Part shown: one piece after another, positions 1 to 10,460 of the stretch
How positions within the stretch are numbered: the first letter of the stretch is position 1
Layout of the letters: each line of letters starts with the position of its first letter
Assembly: GCA_003342895.1 (NCBI GenBank)
Contig: PTFA01000028.1
Span: 2,655,234 to 2,719,233 of the forward strand
Reading direction: 5' to 3'
Source of the DNA: Casuarius casuarius
Taxonomy: Eukaryota; Chordata; Aves; Casuariiformes; Casuariidae
DNA: 64,000 nt
Notes under the pieces: generated by a model
What the model was told of the DNA's origin: nothing
The model's database searches: none
Seen by the model: the letters and a program-made list of their open reading frames with translations, nothing else
Position numbers and translations under genes: made by a program

Positions 1-92
1 AGGGCCTGATTCAGACAACTCTCACACATTAGGTAAATTTAGTGTGATTGGATAGTTAACTAGGTGAGAAAGGGGTTGCAGAATCAGACCCT
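1..92. repeat. Short palindromic element (MITE-like), amniote ancient repeat type
   Basis: The left arm starts AGGGCCTGATTC at position 1. The right arm GAATCAGACCCT at 81-92 is its reverse complement with one mismatch in 12. Such small palindromes beginning with a 'GGCCTGATTC' motif are, from my knowledge of amniote genomes, common in old DNA-transposon-derived repeats. The target-site duplication cannot be tested because the window begins at the first base. The family name is not assigned. It could also be a fragment of a larger element that begins outside the window. Confidence 0.45.
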
Positions 93-647
93 TAATATAT
101 TTACTTTTAATTGCCTTCAGCACTTTATATTTCAACCAAGGACATGAATTTAAATATCCTGGGGTATATTAGCTCTTTGAAGCATGCATACAATTAATGT
201 TAATGAGTCTTGAGAGCTCACACCACAAAGCTACTACAGACTCTTTGCTCTGCTTCTGATGTTTCCTCTCAATGTGATTTCCACCTAAAGAACAGTATGT
301 TATATCTTTAATCTAGCTAGATTGTTTGACCAAGAGCATCTTATTGTTTTCAGATAGTATTTCACTGATTGCCAACAATTTCTGTTTTGGGAGTTGATGA
401 GGAGGTGCTGTTAGAGTCATACCAGTTTGGCATTGAATAATATGGTGTAAGCGTTGAGAAAAGAAATTATCCTGTTTATATTAATTTATAGCTTTTGTCT
501 GAAAAGTTATCTGGATTTGACAGAAGTAGAATAAGAATTTGACTAGTCGTAGTTTGGAGAAAGAGGCAGGTAGTAAGATAATGGAAGGATTTTTGGTGCC
601 AAGCATACGTGTTCTCAGGCTGACATGTAGTGATTGATCTTAGTGCT

Positions 648-669
648 AAAAAAAAAAAAAAAAAAAAAA
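648..669 (+). repeat. Poly(A) run, A22
   Basis: Twenty-two consecutive A residues. No retroposon body is recognisable immediately upstream, so this is called a simple homopolymer rather than the tail of an inserted element. Confidence 0.9.
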
Positions 670-1867
670 GTCAAATGAAGGATGTACCCTCAACCTGGAA
701 TAGGAAAGGAGGTTGGGACTCAGATCTGAATCAGGAACCTTTTCCTGAGGTGGCATTTGGAATCAGACACTTTAAGCTCTTTGCCACAGACAAAGCTGGA
801 ACCAGACTTGCTGTTTCCTTGGAGAACCCCTTTGCAACATGTGGCCCAGGGGTAGGTATGCTATTATGTCAGCACCTTTTCTAGAGAAGTGGTGAGAGGT
901 ATTTTCCATGTGCACTCTCATACTGGATGGCTTCAGATGACGGTATGTGTTTTTCATCTCTCTGTTTTCCTCTGTCCTCTTAGCATTTAGGGAGAATGTC
1001 ATATCTAACTGCAACTCTACAGTCTACTGAAACTGAGGAGTATTTCTTTCATACTTTCCTCATCTAGCGTTTCTGACTTTGGCTCTTCTGAGTGTCACAA
1101 TACTCAGAGCTTTTTTTAAACCACAGCTTCTGAAATCATACTGTGTTATGAATCTCTGTGCCTATTTTTTAAGTTTCTTTAACTATAAGAAGCAGAAAAA
1201 AAGCTTGAAATGGGAACCATAAGTGCGCGGTCAACAACTATCCACCTAGCTAAAGCATTTCAGCCACGTTGCTCTGCTAGCGCCTTCTTCTCTACCATAT
1301 AGGACATGAATTGTCCATCTTCCTTTTCACAGAACTTCTATAGCTTTTCCCTCTCTCATGTAGTACGAAAAAATCAGCTCCAGCCTCTGATCACTCATGG
1401 TGCTATCTTACATTGCTCCCAGACTGGAATTTCACACAAGCCCTTTTCTGCTTTATGTTTTGGTGCCCCTTACGCTTCCTAGGGGCTTCCCTGCTCTGCC
1501 TCAGACCAGCCTGTCTTCTTTATTGTGGTACCTACTAAAACCTCAACTTTTCTTAGAGCTAAGTTGCTCATCAGGCTGGCTCTTTTTGTAGCTGCCTGAC
1601 AACATCCAGCTGTTTCTTATGTCTTACAGCATAACTTGTTGGATAATGAAGTCCCTTTTTGGTACTGTTTGTACAGCATATAGTGGTAGATTTTGGTTCA
1701 TCACCATGGTTTTGGTTCCCAAAACTGGAATATTAGGAACATTACCTACAGGCATGAGAAGTGGAGAAGAGTGCCAAGGCCTAACAGCTGTCCCAGCTGT
1801 TACTTACTGAGAGAATAGCACAAGGCGCGGCTTTAGGAAAATAAGTATGTAGGTGCATTGTGAAATG

Positions 1868-1993
1868 CAAAGGAGAAAGGAAGAGGGGAATGGAAGAGAG
1901 AGGGAAGAAAAGGATGAGTAGGACACAAGGTGAATAAGAGAGAGTGCAAGAGAAGTGAAGAAACAGAATGGAGGCAAAAGGGAAAGAGGGGAG
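1868..1993 (+). repeat. Purine-rich (GA-rich) tract
   Basis: The plus strand is almost entirely A and G over about 125 bases, with isolated T and C interruptions. The complementary strand gives a pyrimidine-rich open frame that is a composition artefact. Such tracts are low-complexity sequence and can adopt triplex forms, but this one is interrupted. Confidence 0.7.
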
Positions 1994-2597
1994 CTGAACA
2001 TGAAGAACAAGAGGGAGCCTGGGGACAAAATAACAGGAAATGCTCTGATCTTTGAGAGCTGATTGCACTGATAGGCTTGAATACTGGCCACTATTGTGGA
2101 TTGGAGCTCCTGAATAAACTAAATCTCTCCCTCTTCCCTTTCTTTTTTCTTCTTTGTAGAGACTCAGAAAGGTACTTCCATCCACACATGAGCATTGCTT
2201 ATATCAGCCCACCCTGGATCTCAGAGTTGACAGTGTCCATGTCCTGGAAGGCTGCTGATGTGCTAAGCCAGACTCCGTTCCCCTACGTGGCCATCTATGC
2301 TCTCCATCTACTTCTTGGCACTGCACAGTTAATTTTTTAAGGGACTTTTTAGCTCAGATGTTCCCATTCTTTCTTCGCCCAATTTTTCTGTACAAACAAC
2401 AGATTGCATTGCATCTGACATGTTGGTTTGATCTACAAAAGGAAAAACAAACGAATAATGCTGTTTTTCTGTCCCTTCTGTCAGGCCTCCCATCCCTCTC
2501 TCTTTTGCCAGATGTTTATTCTTGGACTTCCTCCTAAACTTTTCTGTTTCATTTTCTGTACAACTATTTAACTTGGCTTTCTATTGACTGTCTGCAT

Positions 2598-2735
2598 TTT
2601 AGCACTTCTACAGTGCTTTGCAAACACCCTGCTAATTCTTCCATTCTCTTTTGAAGCAGACAGATTATTCCCATTTTACAGATGGGGAAAATGAAGGAGG
2701 GAGGTTGTGAAGTTTACAGAAAATCCTCGCCTGCA
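2598..2735 (+). repeat. MIR-like SINE fragment (core and 3' part)
   Basis: The sequence runs through a motif reading 'cagtgctttgcaaacac', then TTATTCCCATTTTACAGATG, then a GGGGAAAATGAAGG segment. This order and wording match the conserved core and downstream part of MIR/amniote CORE-SINEs, where 'cccattttacagatgaggaaactgagg' is typical. The tRNA-like head is not recognisable. Divergence is high, as expected for these very old insertions. Confidence 0.6.
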
Positions 2736-5700
2736 CCCAGACCACAAAACCACAGAACAGTCTCACAGTATTGCTGTAACCAGAGTTCTGTGTCAGCCTC
2801 TCATTCTTGAATTTCCCCTTCTGATCGTCATGGACGCACAGACTGCAGTGCCTATATACTGTGGTCATCAGCAACTTCCTTTGAGCCTGGAGTGCAGTGA
2901 CCTTCATAGGTCAGGAGGCACTGTGTGGGTCTCCTATTAGAGCCTGGTAATACAGCTACAACATCATCTGCAAGTATTGTGCCCTGGGGAACTGAATGGA
3001 TGCTACTGCATCTCTCTGAGCCTTTTTACTAGAGCAGCACATTCTTGGAGGTATGGAAGGATTTTTTTTCCCTATTTTTCATTCTTTGACCGAAGAGAAG
3101 AAGAGATAATCTTAAAGAAATTGCACGGGAGAGTGAAAGCTACTACTTCAGCTTAAAATACTTCAATACAGAGGTAATTTTGTGTAGAAGAGTAGCAGAA
3201 ACACTAATACATATGACAGTATGGTTTTGCTTATTAATTTTTTTTTTTTTTTTTTGCCAAACTGTGTTCCAAAATGCTGTTGTGGCTATTACAAAATTAG
3301 CTTGCTCCTATCTCTCTAAATCAAAAAACAAACAAAAACCTCCTATCCGAGAAAAATATGGTATTATACTCTGATTTCAGTGCAGAAATTCAAACCTAAA
3401 ACCTACCAATGCTTACACATGTAAGCATTTCTCTTTATATATGCTGTTCCCTTTATACTTCATATGTGAGACTGCTTTTTTGCATGTTCAGCCAAAAAGT
3501 AAATTTTATAATTGGTATCAGAAATGCTTTCACATTTGGGAACAGAGGCAATGTTACTGCTATGACTTCACTAATTCATAACAACTGCATAAAATGGCTA
3601 AGATTTAGCTTACTTCTGTGTAATCTCTGAGGTAAATGACATAAACTGAAATTGGCTAAATAAGTTTGAGAAAAATCTGTTCTTGGACATTTGAGAAAAA
3701 GGAAATATATTCTCTGATTAAACTGCTCAGTCTTATTGCTCCTTTACTAATCATGTATTCTGGACAACTCTCCTATTTGTGGAAAAGTACACAATTCTTA
3801 TTCTGCTCACAATCATGTACATTCCATTCTTCTCCTTAAATTATGTATAGAAGAAAATACTTGCCCTACTAAAGCATCACTGATTAAAAGGAGGGGGGGT
3901 TTTAAACCTCAATTATGTTGCAGGGTGGTAGAAAAGGCTACTTTATCTCAAAAAATACTATAAACATTTTGGATGGCAGATGTTTTGATCAGATGACTAA
4001 TAATGAAGTGATAAGTTGTGTGCAAGCATTTTTTTTATTTCAGCAGTTGCTCATTTCCCTTTAATCTACACTATTTTTGTATTATTAGAAGAAAAATAAG
4101 TTATAGTTATCGTATGCCTAACAATATATGATTGAATCAATTCTGTAGTAAATTAACCATGATTACAGGTACTCATTGAAAATTGCTTCTAAACAGTAAT
4201 AATGAAGAGTGCATTTCATTAAGTACATGCTGTTTATTGCTGACTCATCTAATCTTTAGGAGCATTCGCATCTCCAAAACACAGCTTTTCTTTCCTTGTG
4301 TTTTTTAAAGCTGAACCTATAGAATACACATCCCTAAAAATAGCGTCAGATGAGGCAAGCTGAAACGAGGCCCACATGTCTCTCTAATCACAGCTCTACG
4401 ATGCATCAATGTACAGAGGAGCTCTGTGTGAGTGCTCAGCTTACCACTTTTCAGTGGTAGCACGCTAACATGAAATATCTGTGGTCTTCAGAGGTTTCCA
4501 GAGGCTATATATATTGAAATAACAAATTAATATATTTATTAAACATACCTGTCATTTCAAAGATCTGACAAACTAGCAGAAGGACCTGAAATCCCGCAGT
4601 GGTCCTTGTCTTCTCAACTGCAAATGCATCTAGTTTTCTATCTGTCCCAAAGCTATTACTGCACTCATTGTTCCAGAGGCCCCTATAGGTAACACATTTA
4701 TGTCTTAATATTCTCTGTGGAAACAAGTTTCAATTACATTTGGCACTGAGGATTTTCCCCTGTATATAATTCTAGCGTAGTATTGGTCTCTCCTGAAAAA
4801 ATGATATTGTGATAGTCATCTTCCAATAATTTCTGCAGCAAGAGGACTGTTGCACATTTTCACCAACAATTTGACTGTATTGCAACCTCTAAACTTTTAC
4901 CTAATGAGTATTCAGATGACTGCAGTCCTCTAAAGTCATTGCCCTGGGATCCGCATTCATCATGCTATTGCAGCTGCTTTAGCTGTATTCTCAGGATGCT
5001 CAAAGACACAGTGCTTGCCTAGACCTCTGATGCCTTGGAATCGGTATTCCAAATGGCACAGACAAAGGCTGTTTGGCTAGGTTATTCGTCAAATGCTTAT
5101 GTCATGTCTCAACAAATCTGAACATTCATTGTTTGATACAGATGATGAGCCTCCACATTATGTTTTAGTTAAATATAGAGTAAAAATTCTCCAAGTTTCC
5201 TGTAAACATGACTGGTTGTACTTAACTTCTCAAGGACTGCGCTGTTTGGCTGTTGTGTACTGATGAGTCCAAGCAAAGTTTTGGCTATTCTGTTGGACCG
5301 TGTATGGTGGCTCTGCATGTGGGTCAGCTGCCTCCACCTGGGAAGGCAGCGGCATGGTTAGGGTGCCTGGATGGGTAATTGCCTGGATGAGTGACTGCTT
5401 CATCATCTTGTGGTGGTGAGGCACACTGCCCAGAGGGTGATAGCAATGGTGCTTACCTTCCCAGCCCCTTCTCAGTAAACTCTTTCCTGAGCACATCTGA
5501 AAAAGGGGCCATAAAAGTTCTTCATGTAGTTCATTTCCTTTTGCATATTTTCCCAAAACTTAATGAACACATTGGGATCTACAGTAGGGCCATCTATGGA
5601 TAGGCAACTCACTCTCTGAGGCAGCTATGTTGAATTATTCCCAGAGAACCCAATGCACTTGGGCTGAACCTTTTAATTAAAGACCAACATCTACCTAAGC

Positions 5701-5921
5701 AATTGCTTTTTTGCTGAGTCCCAGGAAGATAGCTGGAGTGAGGCTTTTCTATACTTGCACAAAGCCCCTCTCCCTTACAATCAGTCTTCCCCTTCCCTGA
5801 GACTTCTAGTTGTTATTTTATTTATTATTTATAATGTGGCTAAAGTATCTGAAGCATTTCTCAAACAAACAGAGAAATAGTTCCTCACATCAGGAATTCA
5901 CAATCTAAATAATGAAGCCTT
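2736..5921. other. AT-rich noncoding stretch with one candidate regulatory block
   Basis: No gene is supported. There is a T18 run at 3238-3255. At about 4250-4470 the sequence is less monotonous and includes a perfect MEF2-type site (CTAAAAATAG, 4334-4343). This makes it a candidate conserved noncoding element, but conservation was not checked. Confidence 0.5.
4334..4343 (+). promoter_or_regulatory. Putative MEF2 binding motif
   Basis: CTAAAAATAG fits the MEF2 consensus YTAWWWWTAR at every position. A ten-base match arises by chance in AT-rich DNA, so on its own this is weak. It is noted because the surrounding 200 bases look like a distinct block. Confidence 0.25.
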
Positions 5922-5990
5922 GGGGCCAGATCCATTGCTGACACAGGCAGGCACGGCTCCACTGAGTTGCACTTGCGTATTCTCACAGCT
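5922..5990 (-). repeat. Ancient amniote repeat remnant (unnamed palindromic family)
   Basis: Read on the minus strand, this segment contains 'caactcagtggagc' and ends in 'ggatctggcccca'. That combination is a familiar signature of an old, widespread amniote interspersed repeat whose full copies are palindromic. Only one arm is visible here. The name was not assigned because I could not search a repeat library. Confidence 0.4.
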
Positions 5991-7063
5991 TAATCTTTTG
6001 TTTGCAAAATCAGATGTTGCTACTGAAATAGTTCTGATGTAGTGAATTTGATACAGTGATTTCACAGCAAAAGGAAAAGATGACTTTGCTGTGTAAGTGT
6101 CCTTGCCTATTTGAATACAGTTTGGCAATTAACAATTAAATACTTGCTTCATGAGGGGCATACACACTGAATGCTATGCCCTAAAAATCAAATTATTTAC
6201 ATTATTTTCTTCTTTAAGTTGAAAAGGCAGGATCACATATGTAAAAGGTAAAAAAAAACCATGAAGTTGAGACAGTATGGTCTACAGCTTTGGGTGAATA
6301 CATGAACTGGAGTGTACTTTGCGAAGAGTTAGAACATTCATTTCTCTTGAATGGCTCCAACACACTTGATCTGTCTTTCAGCATATCATTCTACCATTAA
6401 CCTGAGAGAAGGAAAAAGGTTCTCAGTTCCTTACATTTCATCTATTACTATTACACCCTTAATACTGCAAGTTTAAGCACTAAACTTTGAAATTTGTTGA
6501 TGGTTGTGGGAATGAATCTCTTCACAGTATCCATGCCACAGAGATGTAATAGATTTTAGATATGTATTCCCACTGCAAGTAAGACATAACTATAACTTTC
6601 AGGGGTACTCTCCATGAGGGAGATTATAGAACAAAGGCCATATATTTTTCAGATCAAATCTGTACTGTTTTACAAGTTGGGACAGTTATGCTGCTTGGTT
6701 TAGTGAGTACATGCATTTTTCTAGATAGCAGAATTTTTTGTCTCTTTTTATCAGAATTTATACTGAATTTGTAAACAATGTTGCATGTAAACAGAAGTCT
6801 AAGCCAAACCCTGTCAAGCTGTGGAGTAAGTGTTAAAGGAGAGCTATCACCCTCTACCTCATTTTAGTTTATTGGCCTTGACTGTCTGCAGAGGTATTTG
6901 AGAAATGGAAGTATGTGGTGATATGCATCTGCAGCAACCTGCTTGCCCACTTGTGTGATCTTCCACTCTCCCAGTCCCTCTCGGCTTCCCTATCATCATT
7001 TCCACGAGGAAAGGCAAAACATTATTCAGAGACTTCGGATATTTTCAGTTTTAGAATGACAAG
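5991..7063. other. AT-rich noncoding stretch, nothing recognised
   Basis: No open frame of note, no repeat boundary and no motif cluster could be recognised. Confidence 0.6.
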
Positions 7064-7500
7064 CTAAACACTCCTGTGTTCCTGCCAGCAGAGGAGACAC
7101 GGTTCAGACCCGCCGCCCCTGCACACAGCAGCCCGACAACCTGCAGAGTACTTGGTCCTTTGGCTCGCTTCTCCTTCCACCTCGTACAAAGCAGGTGAGT
7201 GCCAGGGCGCCGTGGGGGCCAGTGGCTCCCAGCGCCGGTGCCAGAGGGCTGCCGGCAGCAGCAGGGTCAGGTCTTGCCGCCAGGCCCTGTCCCACCACGC
7301 AGAAGGGAGCAGGGCACCGGGGCAGCCCCAGCCCTGGACATCGGGCACCACTGCGGGGATAGCCCAGGCCACACTGTCAGGGGCCTCTCCTCAGTCCCCA
7401 GGGGATGGGGTGGCCTCGGCCAGGCTGGTGCTGAGCTGGCACCCAGCCCCACAGCCATGACCCCAGCGGGTGGATGTGTCAGGGCCCTGGCAGCAAGGAA
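7064..7500. promoter_or_regulatory. GC-rich block with a candidate noncoding exon
   Basis: GC content jumps sharply from the flanks and CpG dinucleotides are moderately frequent. At 7192-7200 the sequence CAGGTGAGT is a perfect splice donor consensus, with GT at 7195-7196. About 100 bases upstream, CTGCCAGCAG at 7082-7091 is a plausible acceptor, giving a candidate exon 7092-7194. All three plus-strand frames are open through it, so reading frame gives no discrimination. Overlapping open frames of 60-117 codons on both strands here are a GC effect and none resembles a known protein. It could be an exon of a lncRNA or of a large gene extending outside the window, or a chance match. Confidence 0.35.
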
Positions 7501-8377
7501 GGTGCTCATCTCGATCCAGTGCTATCATGTGCCTCAGGCTGGAGTGGTTTAGGTGATCCTGGAAAGATGCTATGGATGGTATTTCGCAGAAGAAAGTCCC
7601 TGTTTCTTCTATGTTTCTTCTCTGTAAAGGATAAGAAGGCTCTAATTTGTTGTTTACCCTAAAAAAGACACTTCTGTAGAGGATATGGCTGTATTTGCAG
7701 GAAATGTTGCCACAGAGAGTTACTTCAGTAGGAAGCAGTTAGCTGTAGCTATGAACAAAGAAAAGGAGACTTAGTTAAATCTCGTTTCTTCTATTTAGAG
7801 CACTTTAGAATCTATCACAGAGTAACTGTGGAATCAAAACCACTTGGTTTCCGCCCCGGTAATCAGTGTCCAAGTTATGAGTGTTTTACCTCTGATCCTT
7901 AGCTACAAAGACAAATTTAATGCTTGTATATGCTGTGTAGCATTCTCAGTTATTTCTCCGACTGTCAATAATCTCAGCGTATGGATATTGGATATAAGTC
8001 AGTTATACATTAAGTCAAGAGTGACAAATGTAATCCCCAAGTAATTTCCGATTCTTCTGTCATCCCCATCACTGTGCTATTTATTCATTTCTTTTACTGA
8101 ACACTGAAGTAGGACGTTAATTATGTAATGCGGAGAAATATGCTGAATGTGTGAAAAATACAATTAGCACAGATCTTTGTGAATCTTTTTTAATTACAAA
8201 GAGTGTAAATTTATTGTCCCGAGATCTACAGTGCATATTTAAGGTCTGTCAGCTGTTTTTATTGGAGACTTAAATAGACCACATGGAAATGCACTCGGAA
8301 AGTTGAGGGCCGCCCAGGCGATAGGCAAGCTGCTCAGCAGGGAAACAAGCCTAGCTGCCTCCCCAGCAGGCTCTGCT
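7501..8377. other. Noncoding stretch including AT-rich candidate enhancer at 8041-8300
   Basis: The right half is rich in homeodomain-type TAAT cores, for example TTAATTATGTAATG near 8118 and TTTTAATTACAAAG near 8189. It has a compact, non-repetitive texture and is followed by GC-richer sequence. This is typical of developmental conserved noncoding elements, but the call is inference only. Confidence 0.35.
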
Positions 8378-8485
8378 GAGCTCGAGCCCAAGAAAGGTGC
8401 TTTTTCTACAAGGCTGGTTTCTGGCATTCTCTCCCCGAGTGGTTCTCCTACATTATCCCTTGAATTCAGTGCGATGGACGTGTCC
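8378..8485 (+). repeat. Unnamed diverged repeat, copy 1
   Basis: This segment aligns without gaps to 21912-22019. By hand count about 83 of 108 positions agree, and many differences are transitions. The best shared core is GGCTGGTTTCTGGC followed by TTCTCT, GAGTGG and TCTCCTA. The identity is too long to be chance, so both are copies of one interspersed family. I do not recognise the family. The 3' part ('ttgatttnaatgagatgg' type wording) resembles old amniote SINE/DNA repeats. Confidence 0.6.
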
Positions 8486-9761
8486 CACGCGAATGTTATT
8501 CGGTATGAGCAAGATCAGCAAAATCTGGCTCTTAATGAATATAGCCTTGCTAACAGAAGCATATCCATAAAGGACCCTTCTGCCTCGCTGCCCCTGCGGA
8601 GCAAGTGCCCCGGGGTGCAACTCCATCTGTTTAATTGGTTCTGCACTCTCTCACACCAGCTCTGAACGTGGTCCGTGGTCAGGCTGGTGTTTGGTAATAT
8701 AGCTACAAACCGATTTCTACATCTGCGACTGTGTACAGGCTTCATCCCTGGAGGGGCTGGTGAAATCATCACATTCCCCACAAGTTTTTAGACCGTTTCT
8801 CTACGAGGGTTTCACATACTTGGCATCTCAGCTATGAATGTTTTTTACTGAATGTTGAATTTACAGATTAATCACTGTCATTATTAGCCCAACATGATGT
8901 TATTTAGACCAGAACCTGCTGTATTGCACCACTGTATCTCCAGGGTAATTCCAAATGAACTCAGAGAGGCTTGGAATTGAGCACAACTGTGTGTACGTAC
9001 GTCTATGTAGGTATATTCTGATCAACAAACATATAAATCATATCCAAATTCACTTCTACTTGCCTTCTTAATGTGGCTGGTAGATACATTATGTTATTAG
9101 AATTTCGGTTCAGGTTTTGCTTTGATCTATACATTCATTTTCCTGCAGATTAGATCAAAGCCTACAGGATCAGAAACAAATCTGAAAAAAATATAAAAAG
9201 CGGACTATTTTTGTTAAGCTTTTTCTATTATTATTCCTAGAGTAGATCTACTTAAAGCATTAGGTTGATGTGGTATGCATATGTGAACAACATATAGGTC
9301 CAATTTACTCATAACTATTTGGGGGTAGAATCTGGCTCATGAAGCTCAGGAAAACAGCAACACGTAAGGCCTTCTCTTATTTTATGGGTAACATGTTGTA
9401 CTTTCTGTTAACTCCGAAAGAAAACAAATACCGTTTTCCTGTAGAATTCTTGATGGACTGGAAAAACAATGGAGGGATGAACAGAAAAGCAAACAAATTC
9501 CACCAAGTGGATGTTGATTTTACCTCTCTCTGAACTGTGTCCAGGAATTAAATAACTGAACCATGATGTTATAGTAAGTAGCTGGAACTGCTTAGACCTA
9601 AATATAATCATTTTGGTTTCCATGGGTTTTCTAACCTACAGACACAAATTAAACTGAATGAGTAGATGCAATCTTTTGCCGAAATAGGTTCATTAATTTT
9701 TTCTAGGAATACTTTCAATCCGTGTTTTGCGGACTCCGGGGACCTGTGGGCTAGTTCTGGG
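8486..9761. other. AT-rich noncoding stretch
   Basis: No gene or named repeat recognised. Short GTAC-type runs occur near 8993-9003. Confidence 0.55.
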
Positions 9762-9847
9762 GTTTCTATGACGAGTAGGTAAGAACAGCAACCCTGCAAT
9801 CAGCAGGTTTACATTCTCTCAACAGGGGTTCGCATCCCCTGGGAAAC
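9762..9847 (+). pseudogene. tRNA-like relic, class II (Ser/Leu-type) or tRNA-derived SINE head
   Basis: The 86-nt length fits a tRNA with a long variable arm. The acceptor arms GTTTCTA (9762-9768) and GGGAAAC (9841-9847) pair at six of seven positions, one being G-U. Bases 8-9 are TG, as in Leu and Ser tRNAs. ACGAGTAGGTAAGA resembles the A box and D arm with about one base lost. CCTG/CAGG can close a seven-base anticodon loop, but position 33 is A instead of T. The T arm is perfect: AGGGG, loop TTCGCAT, CCCCT (9824-9840). Its B box GGTTCGCATCC differs from consensus at the invariant A58. The two lost invariant bases argue for a dead copy. Confidence 0.35.
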
Positions 9848-10089
9848 TTTTAGGCATCTTGAAGCTGCAGCCAGTAAAAAACACAATTTGGTATTTTTGC
9901 TGCTTCAAAAGAATGAATGTACCTCAGCAGAGGCACCAGAAATAAACAGTGTAATCCTTCAGGGCTGGAGGTTTGGCGTGCTGGAGGTGTTTGCATGTTT
10001 GCTTTATCTGAGGGACAACACTAGGATCAACGTGTCGAGCCCTAGGGCAGGTTAGTACAGCTGCACAAAATACCGAAGTCCCCACGTAA
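9848..10089. other. Short noncoding spacer before CpG island
   Basis: No feature is recognised. GC and CpG content start to rise toward the right end. Confidence 0.5.
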
Positions 10090-10460
10090 CCCCCATGTGC
10101 TGCCGCGCTGGGGCAGGCCGTGGGCTGCGTGCTCCCGCCATGCACACCGCTGGCCCTCCGCCAGCCGCCGGGGTGCCGCTCCGGGTTCTCCGCGGGCCCC
10201 GGGTGCCTCCTGCCGCCGGCGCCCAGCGCCTGGGTGGCTGCCTCGGCGGGGCCGCTCGGGCTCGCAGGCGGCGCGCCCCCAGTGCCTGCCTCCCCGCTGC
10301 CCTTCCCTTTCTGGCGCGCTGGCGAGGGGACGGTTTCAGCCCATTGCATGTTGCACTGGGGGGTAAGGCGCTGAAAAGGTGCTGGTTTAACCAGGATGCA
10401 GCTATGGGTGTGTTGATATGCGCGACGCGGGGACGCCAGCTGTGGAGGAGAAGCCCCCTC
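10090..10460. promoter_or_regulatory. CpG island, probable promoter of an unidentified transcript
   Basis: This is dense GC and CpG sequence, including many CCGCC, CGGCG and GGCGCGC motifs, in an AT-rich setting. It is the classic signature of an unmethylated vertebrate promoter. GGGTAAGG at 10361-10368 is a good splice donor, and a pyrimidine-rich acceptor ending TTTGTTTCAG lies at 10496-10505. Candidate first-exon structure on the plus strand is therefore possible. Open frames of 84-201 codons exist on both strands, but they overlap in several frames and match nothing I know, so no CDS is called. It may drive a lncRNA or be an alternative promoter of a distant gene. Confidence 0.6.

Larger units (their letters stand above)
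93..2597. other. AT-rich noncoding stretch, no gene seen
   Basis: This stretch has only short open frames without recognisable domains. It contains an A22 run at 648-669, a purine-rich tract around 1868-1993, and a long pyrimidine tract ending in TTTGTAG near 2125-2159 that looks like a 3' splice site but has no supported exon behind it. Confidence 0.6.
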
